A stretch of DNA of 64,000 nt from an uncultured Coriobacteriaceae bacterium. Lineage in GTDB: Bacteria > Actinomycetota > Coriobacteriia > Coriobacteriales > Atopobiaceae. Location of the stretch: NCBI GenBank assembly GCA_902803315.1, contig CADCPM010000096.1:1-64000 (forward strand). The letters are read 5' to 3'. How positions within the stretch are numbered: the stretch's first letter is position 1; every line of letters begins with the position of its first letter. Shown one piece after another: positions 16,706 to 24,750 of the stretch. The translations under genes and the position numbers were made by a program. The notes under the pieces were generated by a model that worked only from the letters and a program-made list of their open reading frames with translations, made no database searches and had not been told where the DNA came from.

Positions 16706-16828
16706 GTCGCCGTTCGCACCCCAACGCCCACGCCATCCCCGCATGCGTCTTCGCGCTCGCTTCGCTTGCTCACTTCGTGAGTCGCCGCCTGCGGAGAGTG
16801 GCGTGGGCGTTGGGGTGCGAACGGCGAC
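16706..16828. repeat. Variable-arm palindromic element, copy 4
   Basis: The core is 16747-16786 in the reverse orientation. Arms of about 41 bases (16706-16746 and 16787-16828) pair nearly perfectly (for example gttcgcaccccaacgcccac against gtgggcgttggggtgcgaac). It is immediately followed by the first four-hairpin array. Confidence 0.88.
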
Positions 16829-16921
16829 GTGTAGGAAGTGGTTGACTTGCGCTATGCTTGCTGCAGATTGCTTATGTGTGCATGCCGAGCGCATGGCTTG
16901 GATGCGCTTGTCCTTGTAGTG

Positions 16922-17220
16922 AAAACCCGAACAAGTGGAAACTTTGTCACTAGATTAGGTGATTTTTACCGCTTGTTCGGTTTTCGTTTGTACAAAACCC
17001 GAATAAGAGACGATTTGAAAAACTTTTGTTCCGTATTTTTTCGTTTGTTCGGTTTTGGGGTTAGGGGGCAACTGCTCAAAAGTACTCTTAGGCTGAACAA
17101 GTGAAATTTACCGTCGATTAATTTGCACGTTCTGCCGTTTGTTCGGTTTTGGTTTGACTCAATACCGAACAAACGGCATTTTAGCGAAAAAGCGAAGCGA
17201 TTTTTCCGTTTGTTCTGGTA
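16922..17220. repeat. Four-hairpin array 1
   Basis: Four inverted repeats lie at 16922-16986, 16993-17059, 17091-17152 and 17161-17220. Each has a left arm like aaaaccCGAACAAACGG and a right arm like CCGTTTGTTCGGtttt around a 28-36 base loop. The starts are 71, 98 and 70 bases apart, almost the same as in array 2 (24418-24712). There is no coding potential beyond short frames through the repeats. The rest of the gap to 17430 holds only a presumed promoter for the EAL gene (agtataaaaag near 17392). Confidence 0.8.
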
Positions 17221-17430
17221 AGCCTCGATGGCGTCTCAACAGAATCGAAGCAATTCGTCTTCTTTGGTCTAAAGTGCAACAGAATACTGTTGGAGGAGTT
17301 ATAAAACGTAAGGTACTGCTAGGCTGGGATGCAAGCCGACCGAATGCTGAATCCTTTGGCGGCATCCGCACGAATCGCCTGCTAATCGAGTAGTATAAAA
17401 AGAACGTGATTAGGAGAGAGGGAGCCACCT

Positions 17431-18207
17431 ATGGACGCAAACGATATTCAGGCGATGGATGACCAACTTATTATTGAGGACGTCGCTCGTGCGGTTGAAG
17501 AGAACGAATTCGTTCCGTTCGTACAGCCAGTCTTTGAGCTTGCGACGAACAAGGTAATAGCGACCGAGACGCTGGTGCGTTGGACGCTTCCCGAGGACGG
17601 AACGGTGGTGCCCGCCAGTGCGTTCGTGCCCTCGCTTGAACGCACGCATACCATCTGCGGCCTCGACTGGTGTATGGCGGAGGCCATGTGTGACTTTCTG
17701 GGAACGACAAAGAGCGATGCGGCCAAGGTGTCGACGGGGCTAAACATCTCGTTCCAGCATGTTGAAGACAAGGGCTTTGCTCAGCGTCTTGCCGCTACGG
17801 CGGATTGGCACGAGGTTGCGCACGAACTGGTTGGTATCGAACTTAGCGCAGAGGCTATCCAACAGGACGAGAGGGTGGTAGGTCACTTGATCCCCTCGCT
17901 TATCGATGCCGGCTTTCTCGTAATCGTCGACAACTTCGATGCCGATGTGAAAGAGCTCCGTGAGGTGGCAGATATGGGCGTTAAAGTCGTTAAACTCGCC
18001 GCCTCCGTATGGCGCGACGGCACTGCCGAACAAGTTCGCCGGATTGTCGATGCTGCGCAGGAGCTGCAGTTGACGCTTGCGGCCGAGAACGTGGAAAACG
18101 ACGAAGAGCGCGCGGCGGTGGCAGAGGCAGGAATACCTGCGGCCCAAGGATATGGCCTCGCGCGTCCGATGAGCCTGGAAGACTTCGTGGCCCTTGTTGA
18201 GGCATAG
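17431..18207 (+). CDS. EAL-domain protein with altered active-site loop
   Basis: This is a 258-residue stand-alone EAL domain, ATG at 17431 with AGGAGAGAGGGAG upstream. Kept motifs are ETLVRW (46-51, the EAL box), LNISF (N-I-S), KLA (Lys) near 188, AENVE near 218 and QGYGLARP at the end. The DDFGTG loop, needed for metal binding and catalysis in c-di-GMP phosphodiesterases, is DNFDAD here (167-172). It is therefore likely to be inactive or altered and may serve as a c-di-GMP receptor. No GGDEF, PAS or membrane segment is present. Confidence 0.8.
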   Translation: MDANDIQAMDDQLIIEDVARAVEENEFVPFVQPVFELATNKVIATETLVRWTLPEDGTVVPASAFVPSLERTHTICGLDWCMAEAMCDFLGTTKSDAAKVSTGLNISFQHVEDKGFAQRLAATADWHEVAHELVGIELSAEAIQQDERVVGHLIPSLIDAGFLVIVDNFDADVKELREVADMGVKVVKLAASVWRDGTAEQVRRIVDAAQELQLTLAAENVENDEERAAVAEAGIPAAQGYGLARPMSLEDFVALVEA

Positions 18208-18264
18208 AGGCGGGCATACTATACCCCATGGTTGGTCGTTGGGCATGGCGTGGAAGGGGCGCGT

Positions 18265-19011
18265 ATGATACTCGAGCAAAAGCAACGCAGGCGCTTCTAC
18301 AAGCTCTTCGATCACGCCTCATAACTTACTGTACGGCGATTACCAGCTATTACCTGGTAGTGGGGTCGAGCATGCGGCTTGCGCTTACCGAAGAGGCTGC
18401 CGAATACTGCGCCACGGGTAAGCTTGTCCGCTCGGCCAAGGACTACGCTCGCGCAATACCCGAGGCCAGAAAGGAGGAGCTCGAGCGAGGCGTTTGCAAC
18501 CCTTACCAAAAAGGAGTTAGTGGAGTTTGCCAAGGCCTATGGCGTGAGGAGAGGCTTGTCCAAGCTCAACAAGGCGCAGCTCATTGACGAAATCGTGTAC
18601 ACGGTCAAGGACGATGGTCCGCTTTTCGTGGAGAGCGCACGCATGTACGGTCTCAAAACCCTCAGGGGTCTTAGAAAGGCCTGCATACACGGTGGGCGAG
18701 TGGACTATGCCGAGAAGGACCTGTTGCGATTTGACGACATTCCCACCTCAAGTTTTCAAGCAATGCTGCTCTATCACGATCGCAAGCAGGGTGTCTATAC
18801 GATGCGGGTTCCGCGGGAGGTTCTGGAAGCCTTGGACGAATGCCCTTGAGACAGCCAGATTGCTCTGGCAGAGGAGATAGAAAAGGTCATTCGTCGCCTT
18901 GAGCTCTTGGTTGACTACAGAGGCGTCGTGAGGTTCGAGGATGCCGTGCCCGAGCTCTTTGGCGACGATTTGGACGGACAACAACGGATGGAGTCCCGCA
19001 GAGCTTGGTGA
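18265..19011 (+). pseudogene. Degenerate gene containing a SAP/Rho_N-like segment
   Basis: The ATG at 18265 with GGAAGGGG starts MILEQKQRRRFYKLFDHAS and then stops. Further pieces in different frames read MRLALTEEAAEYCATGKLVR, then TKKELVEFAKAYGVRRGLSK followed by NKAQLIDEIVY (a helix-extended-helix resembling SAP or Rho N-terminal domains). After those come GLRKACIHGGRVDYAEKDLL and, in a third frame, LAEEIEKVIRRLELLVDYRG to a stop at 19011. At least three interruptions are present. The original protein would have been about 240 residues; I cannot name it. Confidence 0.6.
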
Positions 19012-19071
19012 GGATATACGGGAACGTTAGGCCACTCAACGAGTTTGATTATCCAGGAGTGCCTTCCTATG

Positions 19072-19110
19072 TGTTTGCACATGTGTTAAAATGTAATACA
19101 TGTGCAAACA
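19072..19110. promoter_or_regulatory. Palindromic operator/promoter of the DinJ-YafQ-type operon
   Basis: tgtttgcacatgt and acatgtgcaaaca are 13-bp perfect inverted arms separated by 13 bases (gttaaaatgtaat). The palindrome overlaps a TTGCAC and AT-rich -10-like region and ends 22 bases before the antitoxin ATG, as expected for autorepression by the toxin-antitoxin complex. Confidence 0.7.
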
Positions 19111-19132
19111 TCACAGATTGGGAGGACGAATC

Positions 19133-19402
19133 ATGACGGTGTCGTACGCCGTGCGTGTGGACGAGGCGACGCGCGATCGCGCGGCTGAGGTCGCTCGCAA
19201 TTACGGGCTTGACCTTGCCACCGCAACCCGTGCCTTCTGGACGCAGATGGCGCGAACGGGCAGCATACCCCTCTCGTTCAACTACGAAGAACCCAACGAG
19301 GCGAGCCTTGAGGCCATCCGCGAGGCCGAGGAGATCTTCGCCAACGGTGGAGGCAGACGCTTTGAAAGCGTCGATGAGCTTGTTGAAGCGCTGGAGGCGT
19401 AG
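19133..19402 (+). CDS. RelB/DinJ family antitoxin
   Basis: This is an 89-residue protein. The start at 19133 has GGGAGGAC; the frame is open further up but without a ribosome site. The N-terminal SYAVRVDEATRDRAAEVARN and GLDLATATRAFWTQMARTGS form the ribbon-helix-helix DNA-binding part of DinJ/RelB proteins. The acidic C-terminus (ASLEAIREAEEIFANGGGRR then ESVDELVEALEA) would bind and neutralise the toxin. The toxin gene starts three bases after the stop, and the palindrome upstream is its likely operator. Confidence 0.9.
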   Translation: MTVSYAVRVDEATRDRAAEVARNYGLDLATATRAFWTQMARTGSIPLSFNYEEPNEASLEAIREAEEIFANGGGRRFESVDELVEALEA

Positions 19403-19405
19403 GGC

Positions 19406-19702
19406 ATGGCACGCCTCGACCTCGAGTTCACCCCGCGTTTCAAGCGTGACTACAAGGCGATGGCAAAGCGAAGGGACGCAAAGCCGTTACGCGGGGTCTT
19501 TGAGCTCATTGCCCAGAACGACCTTGCCGCGCACGAAGAGCTTCTTCGTCGGCATAACATGCACAGACTCTCGGGCAAGTGGGCTGGCTCCAACGAGTCC
19601 CACGTGTGCAATGTTGGCGACTGGCTTTTGGTATGGGCCGTGCGTGATGGAGTCGCGGTACTCCAGCGTACGGGAACGCACGGCGAGATCTTTGGGCGGT
19701 AG
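19406..19702 (+). CDS. YafQ-type mRNA interferase toxin
   Basis: This is a 98-residue basic protein of the RelE/YafQ family. LEFTPRFKRDYKAMAKR is the N-terminal strand-helix; RRHNMHRLSGKWAGSNESHV and NVGDWLLVWAVRDGVAVLQR form the sheet; THGEIFGR carries the C-terminal catalytic His and Phe seen in YafQ. Such toxins cut ribosome-bound mRNA. It is cotranscribed with the DinJ-like antitoxin. Confidence 0.9.
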   Translation: MARLDLEFTPRFKRDYKAMAKRRDAKPLRGVFELIAQNDLAAHEELLRRHNMHRLSGKWAGSNESHVCNVGDWLLVWAVRDGVAVLQRTGTHGEIFGR

Positions 19703-19720
19703 CTGTCCCGCATCAGCGAC

Positions 19721-20419
19721 CTAGGCAGCCCTTGTGACCTCTTGGCTTATGAGCTCTGCGAGAAGTACGGACAGCCCGTCGCATTGCGCGCCGATGTTCA
19801 TGGAGCACGGCTTCTTTTCGTCGCGTAGCTCCTCGTCAATCCTTGCGCGGTGCGCCAGGAACTCTCCGGACGCCATTGTGTGGAAGACGTCTGCCGTCAT
19901 CTGCGCGTCATAGAGCGCGCGGTGCGCGGAAGCCTTGTCGTTCTGTATGCCGCACCAGTCGGCTGCTTCGCCAAGGGCGACCTTCCGCCTTTTGTTGATG
20001 CCCAGAAGGCGTGGATAGAGCCGCTGGATGTCCAACCATCTGCTCGGAAGGCGGTGTGCGATGCCCTTGGCGGCGCATTCCGCCCTTATCTGCTTGAGGT
20101 CGCTCTCGCTCCAGGTGACCATGCGAACCCTGCCAGGGCCGATCCACGTGGCCAGGGCCTCCAGCACCTCGGCGAGGGGGCGCGCACAGGTGAGGTCTGC
20201 GTCGTTGATGCCGGTGATGCGGCGCACCTTGCCCGATACGCAATGGGCCAGCTGTGGCTTTACCATGTGGCTAAACGTGCCGCATACCGTGCCGTCCGAA
20301 GAAAGCTTGACGGCGCCCACCTCAATGATCTCGTTCCTAAGGTCGCCGATCCACTTGCTCCTTGGCACGGGTGTGAACTCGAGGTCTATGACTACGTTGC
20401 AGGTGTATCTGTTATCCAT
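19721..20419 (-). CDS. DnaQ-like 3'-5' exonuclease family protein
   Basis: This is a 232-residue protein; ATG at 20419 with AAGGAGGAG. VVIDLEFTPVPR is the Exo I block (D-x-E); EIIEVGAVKLSSDGTVCGTF follows; RRITGINDADLTCARPLAEV, then VTWSESDLKQI, form the Exo II region; ASAHRALYDAQMTADVF is Exo III (H-x-A-x2-D-A). This is a DEDDh-type exonuclease, as in KapD/ERI-1-like nucleases acting on DNA or RNA ends. No polymerase domain is attached. It is convergent with the YafQ gene. Confidence 0.85.
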   Translation of the reverse strand: MDNRYTCNVVIDLEFTPVPRSKWIGDLRNEIIEVGAVKLSSDGTVCGTFSHMVKPQLAHCVSGKVRRITGINDADLTCARPLAEVLEALATWIGPGRVRMVTWSESDLKQIRAECAAKGIAHRLPSRWLDIQRLYPRLLGINKRRKVALGEAADWCGIQNDKASAHRALYDAQMTADVFHTMASGEFLAHRARIDEELRDEKKPCSMNIGAQCDGLSVLLAELISQEVTRAA

Positions 20420-21101
20420 CGTCCGCTCCTCCTTGCGCGTGTCCTGTGCGCAGGTTATCCAATGGACGGGACAAGAATTGCTTGATTGTGTACGGATTGT
20501 GGAGGGGCGTTGCACGACGGGCGGTAAGGTCGGCGGCTATGTGTCAGATCTGGTCTGGCCTCACGGTGTGGCCGCCGCTGCACTTGATGTACGGTCCGAA
20601 TCTGCTCACGCGCGCCGTGTCTCAAGTCTGATTGAAAGCTGCAGTTCGAAAGCCCGTGGTGGCATTGCCATGGAAGTAGGCGGATGCTCTTCGCTAGATA
20701 CATCAATACCAATATATGTAAGTAAATAGTCACATCAAATTATATAGAACATTGGTGTGTAAGTCCCGTTCCGCTGGGCCGTGCCTCAAAAAAGATAAGG
20801 CTGGAATACCATCACACGGACTCTCGGCCTGAAAAGCTAGAACGGCGCGGCCCAGCCCCACACGATGGGCATCACCGTTTGCCTTTATTATAACCATACG
20901 AATCTGGACATCAAACGTAACTGAACTGACGTGCGCTCGCGTGCGTTCGGAGCATACTTCTCGCACGCAGATCGCTACTTGCGTTTTGAGGAAGTCGCCT
21001 GCGGGGGGCGGGTGTCGTCGGCACGGGCAATTCTTGTCCCGCGCGCCTCGTATGATGGCATCGAACGCGGGGAGGTCCCGCACGATTGCAAGGAGGATGT
21101 T
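20420..21101. other. Long intergenic region with inverted repeats
   Basis: No gene is supported here. Two structures stand out. cgggacaagaattgc (20465-20479) recurs inverted as gcaattcttgtcccg (21027-21041). A 13-bp stem (gctgggccgtgcc at 20777-20789 with ggcgcggcccagc at about 20843-20855) encloses an inner aggct/ggcct stem, which could be a folded RNA on either strand. The region also holds the divergent promoters for the nuclease and the HIRAN gene. No known riboswitch signature was recognised. Confidence 0.45.
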
Positions 21102-21428
21102 ATGTACGAGATGTCACGTGAGTACCTGTCCTGCCACGTTGCTGGCTTTGGTCACTGGTATGGGCTGCAGGTAATGCACAAGCTGTGCCCGGGCAAGAAG
21201 CTCAAGCTGCGAAGCGAGCCAGACAACCCCTACGACCCCAACGCCATTGCCGTGTACTGTGGTAAGACCAAGATCGGATTCGTCCCCAGGGCCAGAAACG
21301 CCGAGCTGGCGAAGCTCCTGTTCTTCGGGCATGGGGATCTGTTTGACGTGCGCGTCCAATCAACCGATTGGACGCGGCATCCCGAGGCTCAGGTGAGGAT
21401 GACGATATTCCTCAAGGACGGCAGATAG
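21102..21428 (+). CDS. HIRAN-domain protein
   Basis: This is a 108-residue protein from the ATG at 21102 (AAGGAGGA upstream). CHVAGFGHWYGLQVMHKLCP, LKLRSEPDNPYDPNAIAVYC and KIGFVPRARNAELAKLLFFG match the HIRAN fold (the PYDPNAIAV core and IGFVPR), a domain that binds single-stranded 3' ends or stalled replication DNA when fused to helicases. Here it stands alone, as is common in bacteria, where its role is not established. Confidence 0.88.
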   Translation: MYEMSREYLSCHVAGFGHWYGLQVMHKLCPGKKLKLRSEPDNPYDPNAIAVYCGKTKIGFVPRARNAELAKLLFFGHGDLFDVRVQSTDWTRHPEAQVRMTIFLKDGR

Positions 21429-21534
21429 GTAAAGCCATAGCCTGGAGTCGGGCTAGCAGGTTCTTGGAAATAATCGTTCCTGCGCATTGTTGCTGCGCGC
21501 GATCAATATGGATGACTTGCAGTGTGCTCTGAGA

Positions 21535-21783
21535 CTACTCGCCGCCGTCGTATTCAATGTCTACGATGAGTTCCGACGCCGTAATGCCAAAGCCTTCGGC
21601 AATCTTCACAAGGTTATCGAAGGCGACGTTGCGTTTCCCGTGCTCGATTTCGCTTAGATAACTGCGATTGATACCAATCATTTGAGCAAAGTCGTGCTGG
21701 GACAAATGCTGCGCGTTGCGCAGGTCCCTAATCCGTGCGCCGAGCCTTACCCTTGCCTCTGCTATGTGCCCTTCGGTATGCAT
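21535..21783 (-). CDS. XRE-family helix-turn-helix regulator
   Basis: This is an 82-residue protein consisting almost entirely of a Cro/C1-type HTH: LGARIRDLRNAQHLSQHDFA, then QMIGINRSYLSEIEHGKRNV and LVKIAEGFGITASELI. It has a short acidic tail and no effector domain. The start region lacks a clear ribosome site. It is divergent from the broken 5'-nucleotidase gene. Its targets are unknown. Confidence 0.85.
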   Translation of the reverse strand: MHTEGHIAEARVRLGARIRDLRNAQHLSQHDFAQMIGINRSYLSEIEHGKRNVAFDNLVKIAEGFGITASELIVDIEYDGGE

Positions 21784-21998
21784 GCATCGAGGTTATTGCT
21801 ATTCCATGTTTGAATTGTTGGATAAGAGTGACACATAATAAAATGTCGAGTTTTTTCGATAGTCAACATAAGCTTGATAATGACTACGTAATTCGTAAAT
21901 GTGATAGTCCGATTCAGAGGGCATTCTGTCGAGTAATATGGGATAGCGATAATAGGGGATGGCGAGACTGCATAAAGCCGAGACAAGGGGTCCCGCCC

Positions 21999-22953
21999 AT
22001 GATTACTAGACGACAAGCGCTCAAACTCACGTCGACAACGGGTGCCGCTGCCCTTCTCTTTGGATGTGCCCAAGGGAGTGAGCGCCAGGCCGCCCAAGGT
22101 GGGACGGCTGAAGCCAAACGGCTGCGAGTGCTTGCCACGAGCGACATGCACGGCATGTTCGTTCCCTGGGACTATGCGCTCGACGTGGAGGATTCGTCGG
22201 GAAGCGTGGCTAAGCTTGCCACGGCAGTCAAGGATCTGCGGGACCAGGGCACCCTGTTGGTGGATGTCGGCGACACCATCCAGGACAACATGGCCGACCT
22301 CTTCCTTATGGATGAGGTTCATCCCATGATTGTTTGCATGAACGCGCTTGGCTATGAATTCGGCGCAACAGGCAATCACGAGTACAACTTCGGTATGGAC
22401 GTGGTACGCAAGACGATTGATTCGTTTTCGGGCACGGTGCTCACCGGTAACGTAAAGGACGAGCGCGGCAACCCCATCGCCGACGGATACGCCATCGTCG
22501 AGAAGGGTGACGTGCGCGTGGGGCTCATAGGCATGGTGACGCCCTATATCACACACTGGGATGAGGCCAATCTTAGAGGCTGCACAGTGGGCGATCCGGT
22601 TGAGGAAACGCGAAGGATCGTCGACCAAATCAAAGGCAACGTGGACGTGTTCATTGGTGTGATGCATATGGGGCTGGACAACGAGTACGACGAGCCCCAC
22701 ACCGGCGTGCGTGACCTAGCCCAGGCATGTCCCGAGTTCGACCTTATTGTTGCGGCACACCAGCACAAACTCGTGGAGGGCGAGGAAGTCAACGGCGTTC
22801 TGATAGTGGAGAACCAGTTTCACGCGCATGCATAAGCGCGCCGTCGAGCTGGTTGCGAACGGTACACTTGAGCTAAAGGGAGACCAAAAGCACTTGCCCG
22901 GTACCGCCATTACGGAGGGTGACGTTCGGCGCGTTGACGGCGGTGGACGTTAG
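21999..22953 (+). pseudogene. 5'-nucleotidase/UDP-sugar-hydrolase-like lipoprotein, truncated
   Basis: The ATG at 21999 (AAGGGG upstream) starts MITRRQALKLTSTTGAAALL followed by FGC, a twin-arginine-like start with a lipobox. The metallophosphatase domain follows: LATSDMHGMFVPWDYA, VDVGDTIQDN, GATGNHEYNFG, GVMHMGLDNEYDEPHTGVRD and AAHQHK. The frame stops at 22835 after about 278 residues. A shifted frame continues KRAVELVANGTLELKGDQKH to a stop at 22953, and the C-terminal nucleotidase domain is missing. Family members are 500 residues or more, so this copy is broken. Confidence 0.8.
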
Positions 22954-23027
22954 CGCGATGTTCGCAAGAGCATCGGTGCTTCTCTGCCCATTATGCCCGC
23001 ATATGCAAATCGGGATACAGTGAGCGC

Positions 23028-23231
23028 TTACCACCCAATCACGTCGTTGTCCGAGTCGTTGCGGTGCGTGTTTGAATCTATCCACATGTCGTCGGCGATT
23101 ATCCACAGCTCGTCTTCGTCTGCTACCTCTATCTCACCCAGCTGGGCCATCGCGGTCATGTTGCCGGCAAACGCGGCGGTGCCGTAGTAGTCGAGCAGCT
23201 CTTCTCGCAGATCCTCGGTTTCATCGCACAT
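23028..23231 (-). CDS. Small acidic protein of unknown function
   Basis: This is a 67-residue, strongly acidic protein (MCDETEDLREELLDYYGTAA, FAGNMTAMAQLGEIEVADED, ELWIIADDMWID). The AAGGAG ribosome site lies seven bases before the ATG, and codon use looks coding. No membrane segment or known motif. I do not recognise it. Confidence 0.6.
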   Translation of the reverse strand: MCDETEDLREELLDYYGTAAFAGNMTAMAQLGEIEVADEDELWIIADDMWIDSNTHRNDSDNDVIGW

Positions 23232-23364
23232 GTTTAGCTCCTTGTCGTTCGTTTGCTACGAGTATACGTGACGCATAGGACACGTACGCGAGCGACGCTT
23301 CCTGCGTAAGGTAGAATGTTGTGCAGAATTTGCAGGGATGTGTACGGAGGGGTTGGAAGGCATC

Positions 23365-23838
23365 ATGCAGCTCGGCTTTTCCGTAGTGGGTGTCGTGTTC
23401 TTGGCGATGCTGTTTATACCAAACATCAAATGGGCGAAGAACCAGCCACGTGGCTACGAGGAAATCTCGAAGCGTGAGAACAAGGCACTCCTTATGCTTG
23501 AGCGCATTGGCGAGGTTGCCTGCTCGTGTACGGCCGTCGTGTTTGTCTGCCCGCAGGGCTTCTCGTTTCCGTGGGTGCTGTGGCTTTTGATCGCATTTGT
23601 CTGCATGGTTCTTTATGAGGTCGCCTGGATTCGCTATTTCAAAGGCGTGCAGAGTCTTATTGCAATGTATTTGCCCCTTGGTCCCATACCCGTGCCCTTG
23701 GCGTCACTTCCCGTGGTCGCCTTCTTATTACTGGGCATTTGGCATCAGTCGCCGCTAGCCGTAGCGGCCGCCATGGTCCTTGGCATCGGCCACATTGGGA
23801 TACACCTCGGCCATCTGCGTGAGCTTTCTGCTGAGTAA
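23365..23838 (+). CDS. Small multi-pass membrane protein
   Basis: This is a 157-residue protein; the ATG at 23365 with GGAAGG five bases upstream is preferred over the earlier GTG at 23338. Hydrophobic segments: FSVVGVVFLAMLFIPNI, ACSCTAVVFVCPQGFSFPWV, LWLLIAFVCMVLYEVAWIRY, VPLASLPVVAFLLLGIW and LAVAAAMVLGIGHIGIHLGH. A conserved-looking WAKNQPRGYEEISKRENK loop lies after the first helix. I do not recognise the family. It is a single gene. Confidence 0.75.
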   Translation: MQLGFSVVGVVFLAMLFIPNIKWAKNQPRGYEEISKRENKALLMLERIGEVACSCTAVVFVCPQGFSFPWVLWLLIAFVCMVLYEVAWIRYFKGVQSLIAMYLPLGPIPVPLASLPVVAFLLLGIWHQSPLAVAAAMVLGIGHIGIHLGHLRELSAE

Positions 23839-23956
23839 CGGGTAACTGTGCCTATAATGCATACATGGCCAGCGAATCGGCGAACACGCCAACCGTGATC
23901 AACTGCCATGCGTTTCGTATTAGGATTTCTACTGAGGTCATATGGGAGGTACCAGC

Positions 23957-24397
23957 ATGGATTACAGAAGGTTTGCCGACACCTACTACATCCGGCTCGA
24001 CAAGGGTGACGAAATCATTTCCTCTTTGATGGACATGTGCAAAAGGGAGGGAATTGCCTCTGCGATTTACAGCGGCATCGGCGGATGCCAGGAGGCGCAG
24101 ATCCAGACGTTCATTCCCGATGCCGGCAAATTCGAGACCCAGACGATAGGCGGTATGCTGGAGCTCGTATCGCTAACCGGTAACGTCATCTCCGACGATG
24201 AGGGAGGGCTTTGCCACCATACCCATGCGGTCTTTTCCTATAAGGAGGACGGAGAGCATCGTCTGGCGGCAGGGCACATGAAGTCAATCACCGTGCTGTA
24301 CACGGCCGAGATCGAGCTGCGCCCCGTAGTTGGAGGCGTTATAAAGAAGCAATTTGACCCCGTGACTGGCACGGGCTTTTGGAGCTTCTCGGAATAG
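23957..24397 (+). CDS. PPC (DUF296) domain protein, PD1-like
   Basis: This is a 146-residue protein starting at the ATG at 23957 (GGGAGG upstream). The whole length is a PPC domain: YYIRLDKGDEIISSLMDMCK, SAIYSGIGGCQEAQIQTFIP, GMLELVSLTGNVISDD, CHHTHAVFSYKEDG and LAAGHMKSITVLYTAEIEL. Bacterial members are small trimeric proteins with a metal site made from His residues, often annotated as PD1-like DNA-binding proteins; the function is not settled. It is followed within 20 bases by the second four-hairpin array. Confidence 0.88.
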   Translation: MDYRRFADTYYIRLDKGDEIISSLMDMCKREGIASAIYSGIGGCQEAQIQTFIPDAGKFETQTIGGMLELVSLTGNVISDDEGGLCHHTHAVFSYKEDGEHRLAAGHMKSITVLYTAEIELRPVVGGVIKKQFDPVTGTGFWSFSE

Positions 24398-24417
24398 GAA
24401 AAGCGTATGGGCTAAGA

Positions 24418-24712
24418 CCCGAACAAACGGCATTTTAGGCACTTTTTTTGCGCGGATTGCCGTTTGTTCGGTTTTGGATTGAGTGGAACCCGAATAAACG
24501 GCACAAATCGACTTTTGCGAACAGCATTTTCCGTTTATTCGGGTTCGGCATGCTTTTGGAGATGGTGGTAAAGCGCAAAAAACCGAACAAACGGAATAAT
24601 CGAGTCGAAATCCTCTAAAGAATCCACTTATTCGGTTTTGACTAAAACGGAATCCGAACAAACGGCAAAACCGGATGCATTTCGATGGGTCTTTGCCGCT
24701 TATTCGGTTTTT
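24418..24712. repeat. Four-hairpin array 2
   Basis: Four inverted repeats lie at 24418-24476, 24487-24545, 24580-24640 and 24651-24712. They share arms cccGAACAAACGG / CCGTTTGTTCGGtttt, with the variants GAATAAACGG / CCGTTTATTC. Loops of about 28-36 bases differ. The starts are 69, 93 and 71 bases apart, mirroring array 1. The array fills the gap between the PPC gene and tag. Confidence 0.8.
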
Positions 24713-24750
24713 CGAAACCCCAATATTGCGTTGTGCGGGAGGAGAGTCGC

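Noticed and set aside
20740-20900. Known riboswitch or small RNA (preQ1, ZTP, SRP, cobalamin considered)
   Set aside because: None of the conserved sequence signatures I know is present; only unspecific stems.
24418-24712. Four-hairpin array considered as a CRISPR array
   Set aside because: Repeats occur as inverted pairs rather than direct repeats, units number four in both arrays, spacings are irregular in a fixed way and there are no cas genes.
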